27,034 bases of DNA from Lachnospiraceae bacterium UBA7199. Its GTDB lineage: Bacteria > Bacillota > Clostridia > Lachnospirales > Lachnospiraceae. Location of the stretch: the NCBI GenBank assembly GCA_002490775.1, contig DKUR01000036.1, positions 1 to 27,034 of the forward strand. The letters run 5' to 3'. A program made the translations under genes and the position numbers. The notes below the pieces were generated by a model that worked only from the letters and a program-made list of their open reading frames with translations, did not search any database and had not been told where the DNA came from. Positions within the stretch are counted from its first letter, which is position 1, and each line of letters opens with the position of its first letter. Shown here one piece after another: positions 7,013 to 15,506 of the stretch.

Positions 7013-7816
7013 TTACCCGCCCTGCACGGTAATTTTTTTCATTGCAAGAGCATCAATTATCCGCCCCAGAGAAAAAAGTGCAAAAAGCCAGAAAAGCTGC
7101 AGACCGGCTGCCTGCCATGCGGCAGTTCCGCATAAATCGCCGCTGTAAATGCGTAAGGGCACATTCTGCATAGATGCAAAAGGCAGCAGTTCTAAAATGC
7201 TCCTGACCTGATCCGGGAAAAAGGGCAGGGGAATGGTTGCGCCTGAGAGAAATTCTACAACAGATACGGATACCATGCGGATGCCTTGGGGGGACAGGGT
7301 GAAAAAAGAAATCATATAGACCAGCATACAAAAGGCAACCGTCACGCCTGTACCCATAAACAGGGTAAATAAAAAAAGGAAAAATGCCCCAGGACTTTCA
7401 GGGAGCATCAGCCCATAGGGTGCAGGAATAAATGCTGCCGCCAGTAAAATAGGCAGGCATCGGAGCACTGCCTTGGAAAAACGGTTGGCAAGACTTCTGG
7501 CAAACCACATATGATAGACATTGACAGGGCGGCATAGTTCATAGGCAATGTTTCCATTTACAATAGAGTCAAAAATTTCATTTTCCATCATCCATGCCAT
7601 AAAAAGGGCAAGAAAAGCCTGCTGCATCCATACATAGCTGCAGGCAGCCTGAAAGGTCATGGGAAAGGAAGAAGCATCTGCCTGATAAAAGGCGCGGAAC
7701 ATAAGAATTTCCATGATCGCCCAGGCAAACTGAGTAATAATGCCGGCAAGTGCTGCAGTACGGTATTGAAGCCCCATGCTGAAACGCAGCCGGAAAAAAG
7801 CAAGATATTTTTTCAT
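7013..7816 (-). CDS. ABC-2 type permease, COG4587-like
   Basis: 267 residues with about six membrane segments, including 'LLAAAFIPAPYGLMLP' and 'FFLFLFTLFMGTGVTVAF', and the family-typical 'NGNIAYELCRPVNVYHMWFARSL' stretch shared by COG4587 proteins. ATG 7816 is chosen over the ATG at 7840 because AGGAGGG precedes it at the right distance and the product then starts MKKYLAFFRLRFSMG. It is the middle gene of the exporter operon: the ATPase gene ends at 7830, so the ribosome binding site lies in the 13-base gap. With the neighbouring permease it would form the heterodimeric membrane channel of the exporter. Some relatives are annotated as daunorubicin-type efflux, but this is generic. Confidence 0.87.
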   Translation of the reverse strand: MKKYLAFFRLRFSMGLQYRTAALAGIITQFAWAIMEILMFRAFYQADASSFPMTFQAACSYVWMQQAFLALFMAWMMENEIFDSIVNGNIAYELCRPVNVYHMWFARSLANRFSKAVLRCLPILLAAAFIPAPYGLMLPESPGAFFLFLFTLFMGTGVTVAFCMLVYMISFFTLSPQGIRMVSVSVVEFLSGATIPLPFFPDQVRSILELLPFASMQNVPLRIYSGDLCGTAAWQAAGLQLFWLFALFSLGRIIDALAMKKITVQGG

Positions 7817-7829
7817 GTTGCCCTCCTGT

Positions 7830-8618
7830 TTAAATATCATGGCTGCGGTAAAAGGCAGCCAGCGCTTCCTCGGTACTTTCCTGGCCTTTTTTTATATCAT
7901 GAATGCTTCCGTCTAAAAGGATTTTTCCCTTGCCAATCAGAATAATGCGGCTGGTAAGCGCTTCAATATCCTGCATATCATGGGTGGTCAGGATAACGGT
8001 GGTATGCTTTTCTTTATTCAATTTCAGAATAAAATCCCTGACTGCCAGCTTGGATACGGCGTCTAACCCGATAGTAGGTTCATCCAGAAAAAGGATGGCG
8101 GGATCATGAAGCAGGGAAGCAGCAAGCTCACAGCGCATCCTTTGTCCTAAGGAAAGCTGGCGTACAGGCGTTTTCAGCAATTCTGAAAGATTTAACATAT
8201 GGCAGAGCTGCTCTAAATTCTGCCTGTAGGTGCGTGTGTTGATCCGGTAGATTTCTTTTAACAGTTCAAAGGAATCCAGGACAGGTACGTCCCACCAAAG
8301 CTGCGTGCGCTGGCCGAAAACCACGCCGATGTTTTTCACATGTTCAATTCGATTTTTCCAGGGAATAAGTCCGTTTATGCGGCAGGTGCCCGCATCAGGG
8401 GTAAGAATACCGCTTAAGATTTTAATGGTAGAGCTTTTTCCGGCGCCGTTAGGTCCTATGTAGCCGACCATTTCACCATCCAAAATCGTGAAGGAAACGT
8501 CGTTTAAAGCATGGATATACTCATATTCCTTGCGGAATAAAGCTTTGAATGCCGAAGAAAATCCGGCATCACGTTTAGAGACCTTATAGGTCTTTGAAAT
8601 GTGTTGTGCAGTGATCAT
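7830..8618 (-). CDS. ABC transporter ATP-binding protein, COG4586-like
   Basis: 262 residues. Walker A GPNGAGKSS (55-63), signature LSLGQ (155-159), Walker B ILFLDE (175-180), switch H213 in 'TTHD'. The 'FGQRTQLWWDVPVLDSF' region after the Q-loop and the insert 'FKALFRKEYEYIHAL' before Walker A are typical of COG4586 ATPases that energise ABC-2 exporters. All catalytic motifs are intact. ATG 8618 has AGGAGG a few bases upstream. It is the first gene of the minus-strand operon ATPase-permease-permease. Function as an exporter motor is firm; the substrate is unknown. Confidence 0.93.
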   Translation of the reverse strand: MITAQHISKTYKVSKRDAGFSSAFKALFRKEYEYIHALNDVSFTILDGEMVGYIGPNGAGKSSTIKILSGILTPDAGTCRINGLIPWKNRIEHVKNIGVVFGQRTQLWWDVPVLDSFELLKEIYRINTRTYRQNLEQLCHMLNLSELLKTPVRQLSLGQRMRCELAASLLHDPAILFLDEPTIGLDAVSKLAVRDFILKLNKEKHTTVILTTHDMQDIEALTSRIILIGKGKILLDGSIHDIKKGQESTEEALAAFYRSHDI

Positions 8619-8750
8619 GACTGCTTCCTCCTGGTAGTATTATAGTTGTTATAACTTGCCAAGCCGGTCTGCTGACTCTGGGGATTTGCCAGAGAATTAC
8701 CGCAGGTAAGTATGTAGTTTATAAATGTCCTTTTATGCGAAAGGAATTAA

Positions 8751-8779
8751 AGAATATCACATTAAAAAAATAAAGTCAA
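8751..8779 (-). promoter_or_regulatory. Candidate promoter for the ABC exporter operon
   Basis: On the minus strand TTGACT (8774-8779), 17-base spacer, TATTCT (8751-8756). The -35 overlaps the stop codon of the upstream Rpn-family gene. The leader to ATG 8618 is about 125 bases and contains a small hairpin (CTCTGG 8676-8681 with CCAGAG 8689-8694). The hexamers match the consensus at 5 and 4 of 6 positions. Confidence 0.4.
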
Positions 8780-9675
8780 GAATTATAACTATGATATTTT
8801 TCAAATATTTTTTCACACTCATATTGCGGACCAAACTCTGCTGCCAGATTGTAAATGGGCAAAACTATTTCTATTTCCTCTTCCAAATCTTCTGCTATTT
8901 CTTGCGGACTTTGGCCTTTGCTTATTTTTTTGCATATCTGTTTAATGAGCTTTAGAATTTCCCCTTCGGTTTTACCATATTGTCTGCCTTCTTCTCTGGC
9001 ATATGCTATTTCTTCCCATCTCTGCATATACTTTACCCCCATTTTTTCTGAAAGCTTGATTTTTTTTACCTGTTTGTGAATTAATTTGATTTTCCTACTT
9101 TTTGTATCAGATGCTGTTTTATCAGTTGTTTCAGTAATATAGTCCATAAAATCCAGAAATTCCTGTGAAAAATCTTTTTTGTTTCTTCCAGTCGTATTGA
9201 CAAAAATCCTGACTGCTCCATCTCTTATCTTTAGATCAGGACACTCTCGGCAGACACCCTCAAAGGTGTACCGGTACAGTCCCTTTCCGAAAAGATCAAA
9301 GGGAGCTATCAGTATAAAGCAACTGTCATTCAGCAGATTAAAATCTGTATTTCCCGGTTCTAAAAGTGACACATCCAGTTGGGACTGATAATAACGACTT
9401 CTCTTTATCAGATTTCCCGTATTTCTCTTCTGCATTTCCGTATAATACAATTTTTTCTCTTCATCCATGCTTATTACGTCAAGCCTGATTTGACGTAGTT
9501 GTGGCGATACCCGCAGTTCCTTTTCTGTCTGAGGCTTTGTAAGAAGCGTGGCCTCGTTTTCAAGCAAGATGCTGATGACTGCCTGATAAGCCTCCCGATC
9601 TTCCATTGTCTCGTCAAACAGAAACTTATCAACCAGATTTAAGTCCTTCAACTTTGTGGTAACATTATTTTCCAT
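8776..9675 (-). CDS. Rpn-family recombination-promoting nuclease / PD-(D/E)XK putative transposase
   Basis: 299 residues. The N-terminal half carries the PD-(D/E)XK nuclease core of the Rpn/PDDEXK_2 family: 'LVDKFLFDETM', then 'RQIRLDVISMDEEKKLYYTEMQKR' with probable catalytic D66, E80 and Q82. The 'YYQSQLDVSLLEPG', 'NDSCFILIAPFDLFGKGL' and 'VNTTGRN' stretches are also typical. The C-terminal half is charged and helical. Escherichia coli relatives (RpnA-E) are DNA endonucleases that promote RecA-independent recombination; members spread widely in Lachnospiraceae genomes in many copies. The frame is open to 9705, but AAGGAGG points to ATG 9675. It stands alone, with its own upstream region, and seems intact. 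Whether it moves as an element is not shown: no terminal repeats were seen. Confidence 0.85.
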   Translation of the reverse strand: MENNVTTKLKDLNLVDKFLFDETMEDREAYQAVISILLENEATLLTKPQTEKELRVSPQLRQIRLDVISMDEEKKLYYTEMQKRNTGNLIKRSRYYQSQLDVSLLEPGNTDFNLLNDSCFILIAPFDLFGKGLYRYTFEGVCRECPDLKIRDGAVRIFVNTTGRNKKDFSQEFLDFMDYITETTDKTASDTKSRKIKLIHKQVKKIKLSEKMGVKYMQRWEEIAYAREEGRQYGKTEGEILKLIKQICKKISKGQSPQEIAEDLEEEIEIVLPIYNLAAEFGPQYECEKIFEKYHSYNS

Positions 9676-10072
9676 ATGGTTTCCTCCTTCTGGCAGGAAA
9701 CACAAGAAATATACAGATTATTTTTCTCAGGTAAAATTGTTTTGCAAATATAATCCGTTCTGCAAACTTTCCTGCTTCCTGCTGTATTTAAGTAATTGAA
9801 TTTTAAAGCAGGATTTCAGAAATTTAAGAACAGATAGTTCTGTAAGATGCAGCTTTACTGCCAAATAAGCTATTGCTTAAAGAAATCGTATGCTTTGGTC
9901 TTATTATAAAGGCTATTTAATTATATTGCAATCTTTATTGTTCAGTTTTATGGCAATTTGCGAACAGTTCGTTACATATCTGGCGGAAAAACTAAGAACT
10001 TTCAGTTAAATGCCGATATAAATAATAAGACGCAGGATAAAGGAATATTCTGATTTGGAGGTAGATGGATCT
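9676..10072. other. Divergent intergenic region, no gene seen
   Basis: 397 AT-rich bases between the divergent Rpn-family and coiled-coil genes. No open frame with a ribosome binding site is present. A weak inverted repeat (TGTTC...GAACA) occurs near 9940-9970. Candidate -10-like stretches (TTATTATAAA near 9900, TATAAA near 10017) lack a matching -35, so no promoter is called. Confidence 0.45.
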
Positions 10073-11047
10073 ATGAGAGTACATAATAATACAATTTTTA
10101 TGGGTGATAACACTTTAAATGACAGACACAATGGCGGAGCGGAAGAAAAAAAGAACAGTAACAGCATTTTTGCAGGAGACTTCAATAAAAAGTTTGATCC
10201 TATTACGAAGAAAAAGCAGGATGCCAGAAAGCAGGCAATGAAGATTGTAAGTGATGCATGGGCCGGCGATCAGAAAATAGATGAAGGTATTGAAAAAAGC
10301 AGAAGCAAGGTCAGAGAATATCAAAATCAGATGTATGAAGCCGAAAGGGGCATGAAAGAGATTGATGATGCCAGGATGGCATTGAAGGATGCCTATGGAA
10401 TTACAGATGAATCGGAGGAGCAGCAGGATCTTTTGCTTCTTGAAAGAAAGAAGAATGCCCAGAAATGGGGAGCGGATATACAGTCTGTATTTACCCCCGA
10501 GGAACAGGAACGCCTTGCACAGATTGAGGCAAATGGACTTACGGAGTATCAAGAGCGGTCTTTGGATATGAAGGATGAGAAGGAGCGCCTTGCACAGAAG
10601 AGGCAGAATGCGGAAGATGCGATTTATGCAGAGCTTGTTTCTATTTCAAGTACCCAGATCAACAGGCTGAAATCTCATACAATGGTTGATGCCCAAAATA
10701 TGGCGGAGGATGTTATGGAAGCTGCCAGCAAGGAAATTATGGGTATGCTGGTGGATGAAGCCAAAGACCATATTGACGAAGAATTGGAAGAGAAGAAAGA
10801 AGCAGCAGAAGAAAAGGCCAAGGAGGAAGAAGAAGAGGAAGAAAAGATCGAAAAGGCCAAGGAAGAAAAAGAATCAAAGAAAGAGTTTGCGGAAAAGTCT
10901 GCGGAACATGCAGAAGATGTGACCAAAGCCCTGACACAAATGGATCATACAATGGATGAGGTTCAGAGGGAAGTAAAGAAGCTGATGGAGGAAATGAAGC
11001 TTCTTGATGAGGACTTGAAAGGGGCGGCGGTGGATACGACCACATGA
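10073..11047 (+). CDS. Charged coiled-coil protein of unknown function
   Basis: 324 residues, very rich in Glu, Lys and Ala. Residues about 40-110 and 150-210 predict as helices; residues about 240-300 are a nearly unbroken run of E/K/A heptads (KEAAEEKAKEEEEEEEKIEK within it), a probable coiled coil or single stable helix. There is no signal peptide or membrane segment, so it should be cytosolic or carried by a partner. A TTG at 10055 opens the frame, but GGAGGT at 10057-10062 points to ATG 10073 (MRVHNNTIFMGDN). Similar proteins occur in Lachnospiraceae; no domain or function is recognised. It converges with the DUF5721/trpS pair 67 bases downstream with no obvious terminator between them. 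Confidence 0.75.
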   Translation: MRVHNNTIFMGDNTLNDRHNGGAEEKKNSNSIFAGDFNKKFDPITKKKQDARKQAMKIVSDAWAGDQKIDEGIEKSRSKVREYQNQMYEAERGMKEIDDARMALKDAYGITDESEEQQDLLLLERKKNAQKWGADIQSVFTPEEQERLAQIEANGLTEYQERSLDMKDEKERLAQKRQNAEDAIYAELVSISSTQINRLKSHTMVDAQNMAEDVMEAASKEIMGMLVDEAKDHIDEELEEKKEAAEEKAKEEEEEEEKIEKAKEEKESKKEFAEKSAEHAEDVTKALTQMDHTMDEVQREVKKLMEEMKLLDEDLKGAAVDTTT

Positions 11048-11113
11048 TTTAACTGCAAAGTTATGGGCAGAAGATTTTGGCAATACAGATGATAGAAATA
11101 CTATGAATGAATA

Positions 11114-11614
11114 TTAGGTTTCATAAGGCATTTCAAGAATATCCAGAAAATGAGTCATATAATCGTCCCAGAGTTTATCCGGGGTTTTATCAGGAAGAAA
11201 TGTATGGAAAGCGGTGGCAGTAATGCAGGTAAGCATACTGCCATCGTATTTTATGTTCAAAACAAAAGCCTTGATGTCATGAAGAGAGATTTGGGCATTA
11301 TTTTCAGATAATATTTTTTCGATCAATTCTGGTTTATAATGCAAAACAAATTTAAAATTAACAGGGGTGCGTTTTCCTTTAATCAGGTCAAAACATAAGG
11401 GGCGCATATCTTTCCACTGGGAAAATTCATAGGGGGGAAGAACCCCTTCATCATTTACATCTCCCGTAAAAAATTCTCTGACCATATGCCCGTCAATAAT
11501 AAAAGTATTGTAAGTAGCAATTGCAGCTTCAGCCAGCAGGAAACAGTCGAAGGCATCGCCGCCGAGAAATTTACTCATAAATTTTTTTACATCTTTAATC
11601 TGATAGGACTTCAT
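11114..11614 (-). CDS. DUF5721 family protein
   Basis: 166 residues beginning MKSYQIKDVKKFMSKFLGGD, with 'HMVREFFT', 'WKDMRPLCFDLIKGKRTPVNFKFV' and 'DDYMTHFLDILE'. I recognise this as the DUF5721 family seen in Lachnospiraceae; its function is unknown. Its ATG overlaps the trpS stop (ATGA, 11611-11614) and its ribosome binding site (CAGGAGAA) lies inside the trpS coding end, so the two are translated from one message and probably coupled. No membrane segment or signal peptide. The tie to a tRNA synthetase hints at a translation-linked role, but that is only positional. Confidence 0.8.
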   Translation of the reverse strand: MKSYQIKDVKKFMSKFLGGDAFDCFLLAEAAIATYNTFIIDGHMVREFFTGDVNDEGVLPPYEFSQWKDMRPLCFDLIKGKRTPVNFKFVLHYKPELIEKILSENNAQISLHDIKAFVLNIKYDGSMLTCITATAFHTFLPDKTPDKLWDDYMTHFLDILEMPYET

Positions 11615-12705
11615 ACATTCTCCTGTGCATATTTTTCGGATTGTTCGGAAATCAGGGCGTGATCGTCAAAATAATTGATTTTCATGGACTTTTTCACTGC
11701 GTCTAATGTTCCGGCAGCTACTTCTCTGGCGGCAAGGCTCCCTTTGTGAAGAATCTCATAAACAGAAGGAATATCCTTTTCCCACTCTTTTCGTCTGGTT
11801 CGAACGCCGGAAAGCTCTTCCTGAAGCACATTGTTTAAGAACTTTTTCACTTTAACGTCCCCTAATCCGCCTCTTGTGTAATGCGCTTTTAACTCTTCCA
11901 GGCTGGCATATTCAGGGAGATATTCAGCAAAAAATTCATCTTTACAGAATGCATCCAGATAAATAAATACAGGATTGCCTTCTACCTGGCCGGGATCTGA
12001 TACCTGCAGGTGGTTAGGATCAGTAAACATGGACATTACTTTCTTACGGACTTCTTCCTCTGTGTCAGAAAGATAAATGCAGTTATTTAAGGACTTGCTC
12101 ATTTTTGCTTTTCCGTCAATGCCGGGAAGACGTAAGCAGGCTTTATTATCGGGCAGCAGTGCATCAGGTTCCACCAGCGTATCTCCATATACAGAATTAA
12201 ATTTCCGCACAATCTCTTTGGTCTGCTCTATCATGGGAAGCTGATCCTCTCCCACAGGAACAGTGGTTGCCTGAAAAGCAGTAATATCCGCTGCCTGGCT
12301 GATTGGATAAGTAAAAAATCCTACCGGAATGCTGGCTTCAAAGTTACGCATTTGAATTTCTGATTTAACAGTAGGGTTTCTCTGTAGTCTGGAAACCGTC
12401 ACAAGATTCATGTAATAAAAGGAAAGCTCACAAAGCTCTGGGATTTGGGACTGAATCAAAAGTGTGGATTTGGCAGGATCAAGTCCACAGGATAAATAAT
12501 CAAGGGCAACCTCAATAATATTCTGGCGTACTTTTTCCGGCTGCTCAGCATTGTCTGTAAGCGCCTGTGCATCTGCAATCATAATAAAAATTTTATCGTA
12601 ATTACCGGAATTCTGCAGTTCCACCCTGCGTTTTAAAGAACCTGCATAATGTCCTACATGAAGGCGTCCGGTAGGCCTGTCACCGGTTAAAATAATTTTT
12701 GACAT
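11611..12705 (-). CDS. trpS: Tryptophanyl-tRNA synthetase
   Basis: 364 residues, class I aminoacyl-tRNA synthetase that charges tRNA-Trp. The HIGH-type motif is 'GRLHVGH' (13-19) after 'TGDRPTG', and KMSKS is at 201-205 in 'DGKAKMSKSLNN'. 'VGEDQLPMIEQTKEIVRKFN' is typical of the TrpS Rossmann core. It is slightly longer than Bacillus TrpS (about 330) and fits the longer clostridial form. AAAGGAG precedes the ATG. A promoter with TATAAT at 12759-12764 lies about 55 bases upstream, leaving too little leader for a T-box, so tryptophan-tRNA control by that route is not supported here. It leads the two-gene operon with DUF5721. Confidence 0.96.
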   Translation of the reverse strand: MSKIILTGDRPTGRLHVGHYAGSLKRRVELQNSGNYDKIFIMIADAQALTDNAEQPEKVRQNIIEVALDYLSCGLDPAKSTLLIQSQIPELCELSFYYMNLVTVSRLQRNPTVKSEIQMRNFEASIPVGFFTYPISQAADITAFQATTVPVGEDQLPMIEQTKEIVRKFNSVYGDTLVEPDALLPDNKACLRLPGIDGKAKMSKSLNNCIYLSDTEEEVRKKVMSMFTDPNHLQVSDPGQVEGNPVFIYLDAFCKDEFFAEYLPEYASLEELKAHYTRGGLGDVKVKKFLNNVLQEELSGVRTRRKEWEKDIPSVYEILHKGSLAAREVAAGTLDAVKKSMKINYFDDHALISEQSEKYAQENV

Positions 12706-12758
12706 GTTCTGATACTCCTTTTACTGACTTTTCTGGGGCAAAGATGCCTTTCTGCTTC

Positions 12759-12788
12759 ATTATACACTATTCGTAATTTTTTTCCTAA
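12759..12788 (-). promoter_or_regulatory. Promoter of trpS-DUF5721
   Basis: On the minus strand TTAGGA (12783-12788), 18-base spacer, perfect TATAAT (12759-12764). Transcription would begin about 45-50 bases before the trpS ATG. Confidence 0.55.
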
Positions 12789-12931
12789 TAAAATTTTTAC
12801 GCAGCAGAGCTTTTTTAATTGCCGGGAGCTGGACTGCTGCTTTTTGAACGCCGCGTTGCCACATTAGCACTGGATATTTCTCCACTATTGGTATAGAATG
12901 ATAACAGTTCACTATGCAAATGGGAGAGGAT

Positions 12932-14287
12932 ATGAAACTTTTAAATAAAATTCAGGACAAAATAACTTATGTGCGTATCATTGCAGCAGGATATATGACA
13001 GTGATTCTGGCAGGAACATTGCTTTTACTGCTTCCGGCAGCTACTAAGGCAGGCGAAAGGACAGGAATTCTTACTGCGCTTTTTACAGCTACAAGTGCTA
13101 CCTGTGTGACAGGACTTGTGGTGGTGGATACTGCTGCCCATTGGACAGCTTTTGGGCATGTGGTGATTCTTTTGATGATACAGATCGGCGGGCTGGGATT
13201 TATGACGCTGGGGGTTTTGCTTGCTCTTATTTTAAGACGGAGGATTTCCCTGCGCACAAGGGGCATTTTGCAGGAGAGCATGAATTATATGCAGCTTGGA
13301 GGCGTGATTCGTCTGGTGAAAATTACATTTTGGGGGACGTTTTTGTTTGAGGGATGCGGCGCAGTGCTTTTGGCAGTACGTTTTATTCCGGTATTTGGCG
13401 TAACGAGAGGAATTCTTTACGGTATTTTCCATTCGGTTTCAGCTTTTTGTAATGCCGGATTTGATCTGATGGGAGGATATTCAGGAAAGTACTCTTCCTT
13501 TGTGGAGTTCCATGGGGATGTGCTGATCAATTTTGTGCTGATGGCATTGGTCATTTTAGGCGGCATTGGCTTTTTTGTGTGGAGTGATCTGAAAAAGAAC
13601 GGTTGGCACTGGAAAAAATATATGCTGCATACCAAGATCACCTTGTTTACAACAGCGATATTGCTTTTGGCAGGAACTATTCTTTACTTTTTCTTTGAAA
13701 AGGATAATCTTCTTGCAGGAATGAATGGCAAGGATCAATTTCTTGCCGCCCTGTTCAGCGCAGTGACAGCACGGACCGCCGGTTTTAATACCATTGATAC
13801 AGGAGGGCTTACCGGAGCATCCAAGCTGCTTACCATGCTGCTTATGTTCATTGGAGGAAGCCCCGGTTCGACAGCAGGCGGTATCAAAACAGTGACTGCG
13901 CTGGTACTGGTTGCGTATGTCTGGTCTAATCTAAGAGAGAGCAAGGGCGTTAATATGTTTCAAAGGCGGCTGGAGGATGATGTGATCAGAAAAGCAAGCA
14001 ATGTGGTAGTGCTCAGTATGCTGATGGCGGTTACTGCGGTGATATTTATTTGCTTTATCCAGCCGCATCTTCCGGTGGAGGATGTGATGTTTGAGGTGTT
14101 TTCGGCAATTGGGACAGTGGGAATGAGCACAGGGCTCACAAGGGAGCTGTCTACTGCCTCGCGGATTGTGATTATTTTGCTGATGTATTGCGGCCGAATT
14201 GGCAGCATGTCCTTTGCCCTTTCCTTTACAGAACGGAAAAAGGTCGCACCGGTTCAGTTTCCGGTTGAAAAAATAATGATAGGATAA
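12932..14287 (+). CDS. ktrB: Trk/Ktr-type potassium uptake membrane subunit
   Basis: 451 residues, polytopic membrane protein of the Trk/Ktr/HKT superfamily. The four pore loops are visible: 'ATSATCVTGLVVV', 'VSAFCNAGFDL', 'AVTARTAGFNTI' and 'AIGTVGMSTGLT', each with the central selectivity glycine. 'GGSPGSTAGGIKT' is the conserved gating loop region. It moves K+ (with Na+ in many relatives) across the cytoplasmic membrane and needs a cytosolic RCK partner, here encoded next (14303). ATG 12932 is chosen because GGGAGAGG lies 3-10 bases upstream; the earlier ATG 12914 has no ribosome binding site. The length is typical of KtrB rather than the longer TrkH. Confidence 0.93.
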   Translation: MKLLNKIQDKITYVRIIAAGYMTVILAGTLLLLLPAATKAGERTGILTALFTATSATCVTGLVVVDTAAHWTAFGHVVILLMIQIGGLGFMTLGVLLALILRRRISLRTRGILQESMNYMQLGGVIRLVKITFWGTFLFEGCGAVLLAVRFIPVFGVTRGILYGIFHSVSAFCNAGFDLMGGYSGKYSSFVEFHGDVLINFVLMALVILGGIGFFVWSDLKKNGWHWKKYMLHTKITLFTTAILLLAGTILYFFFEKDNLLAGMNGKDQFLAALFSAVTARTAGFNTIDTGGLTGASKLLTMLLMFIGGSPGSTAGGIKTVTALVLVAYVWSNLRESKGVNMFQRRLEDDVIRKASNVVVLSMLMAVTAVIFICFIQPHLPVEDVMFEVFSAIGTVGMSTGLTRELSTASRIVIILLMYCGRIGSMSFALSFTERKKVAPVQFPVEKIMIG

Positions 14288-14302
14288 GAAATGGAGCACA
14301 GT

Positions 14303-14983
14303 ATGAAATCAGTATTAATTATTGGACTTGGCGGATTTGGACAGCATCTTTGCAAAAAGATGGTGGAATTGAAAAACGAAGTGATGATTGTTGATGAAAA
14401 GGCGGAAAAAGTTGAAGAATTGATGCCCATCGTTACAAACGGCCAGATTGGAGACTGCACCAATGTGGAAGTTTTAAGAAGCATCGGGATAAACAATTTT
14501 GACATTTGTTTTGTGTGCATTGGAACAAATTTTCAAAGCAGCTTAGAGGTTACATCCCTGCTTAAGGAAAATGGAGCCAAATATGTAGTCAGCAATGCAA
14601 CCAGGGATATTCAGGCGAAGTTTCTTCTGCGCAATGGGGCGGATGAAGTTATTTATCCTGACAGGGACATTGCCCAGAAGGCAGCCATACGTTATAGTGC
14701 AAACCATGTATACGATTATATTGCTGTCAATTCCGAATATTCCATTTTTGAAATTCCGGTAGCTTCGGAATGGGTAGGGAAAACCATTAAGGAGGTAAAT
14801 TTCCGCGCCAGATATAAAGTGAGCATTTTAGGCATTAAAAAGAATGATGCGACTAAGCTGATGCCTATGGCGGATCATGAGTTTGATGCAAAAGAACATT
14901 TGATGGTGATTGGACAGATAGAAGATGTGAAACGTCTTTTGAAGAAATTTGAATATGAAATCAATAAGAAAAATCATAAGTAG
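14303..14983 (+). CDS. ktrA: Potassium uptake regulatory subunit with RCK domains
   Basis: 226 residues. RCK_N Rossmann domain (residues 1-130) with the nucleotide-binding 'GLGGFG' and acidic strand end 'MIVDEK'; RCK_C domain (about 140-220) with 'FEIPVASEWVGKTIKEVNFR' and 'DHLMVIG'-like 'EHLMVIGQ'. KtrA rings bind ATP/ADP and, in many Firmicutes, c-di-AMP to gate the KtrB channel. ATG 14303 is preferred over 14291, since GGAG at 14293-14296 then acts as ribosome binding site and the product starts MKSVLIIGLGG like relatives. It lies 15 bases after ktrB and overlaps the next gene by 29 bases, so all three share a message. Confidence 0.93.
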   Translation: MKSVLIIGLGGFGQHLCKKMVELKNEVMIVDEKAEKVEELMPIVTNGQIGDCTNVEVLRSIGINNFDICFVCIGTNFQSSLEVTSLLKENGAKYVVSNATRDIQAKFLLRNGADEVIYPDRDIAQKAAIRYSANHVYDYIAVNSEYSIFEIPVASEWVGKTIKEVNFRARYKVSILGIKKNDATKLMPMADHEFDAKEHLMVIGQIEDVKRLLKKFEYEINKKNHK

Positions 14984-15443
14984 AATTGTCAGTGATTTAA
15001 AGGGTTTTGCTCTGGCATTTGTACTGTGCCTGCTTTATTATCTGATTATGAACGGGGTATTTCATGCATTCTGTCCATTGTTGGTTGTAACAGGGATTCC
15101 CTGTCCGGGCTGCGGGCTTACCAGGGCGGTTATTTTTTTGTCAAAGGGACAGATTGCGCGGGCTTTTTTTATGAATCCGTCGGTTTTTCTGATTCTGCTT
15201 TTTTTGTTGTACTGTGGATATTACCGTTATATAAAGGGAATTCCGGTGAAGGGATTTTCCTTTGCGCTGGGACTTTTGGTTGCAGGAATGCTTATGATTT
15301 ACGGATACCGTATGTGCCTTTATTTCCCTGATAGAGTCCCATGTGTTTATAAATATGATAATCTGGCGGCCAGATGGATTCCCGGCTACCGCCAGTGGAT
15401 GCAGGAACTGCTGTATGCCATACGCACATGGCGTTTGACATAA
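14955..15443 (+). CDS. DUF2752 membrane protein
   Basis: 162 residues with three or four hydrophobic segments. The hallmark 'PCPGCGLTRAVIFL' of DUF2752 is intact (two Cys, GLTRA). Members are small membrane proteins of unknown function, widespread in Firmicutes and Bacteroidetes. It starts inside the 3' end of ktrA (29-base overlap, different frame) with only a weak ribosome binding site, so translation probably depends on KtrA translation. A TTG at 14949 would add two residues. The link with the Ktr genes is positional; there is no sequence reason to call it a transporter subunit. Confidence 0.83.
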   Translation: MKSIRKIISRIVSDLKGFALAFVLCLLYYLIMNGVFHAFCPLLVVTGIPCPGCGLTRAVIFLSKGQIARAFFMNPSVFLILLFLLYCGYYRYIKGIPVKGFSFALGLLVAGMLMIYGYRMCLYFPDRVPCVYKYDNLAARWIPGYRQWMQELLYAIRTWRLT

Positions 15444-15506
15444 AATTACATATAATGTGCAGGCTGCAAGCAGGGATTATGTATCAAAAATTGTGGTATT
15501 TTTGGG

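Noticed and set aside
10675..11083. Ser- or Pro-rich minus-strand frames opposite the coiled-coil gene
   Set aside because: Produced by reading the antisense of GAA/AAG repeats; not genes.
12765..12931. Search for a T-box, ydaO-type or other riboswitch upstream of trpS or ktrB
   Set aside because: The space is too short and no conserved T-box or c-di-AMP riboswitch elements were recognised.
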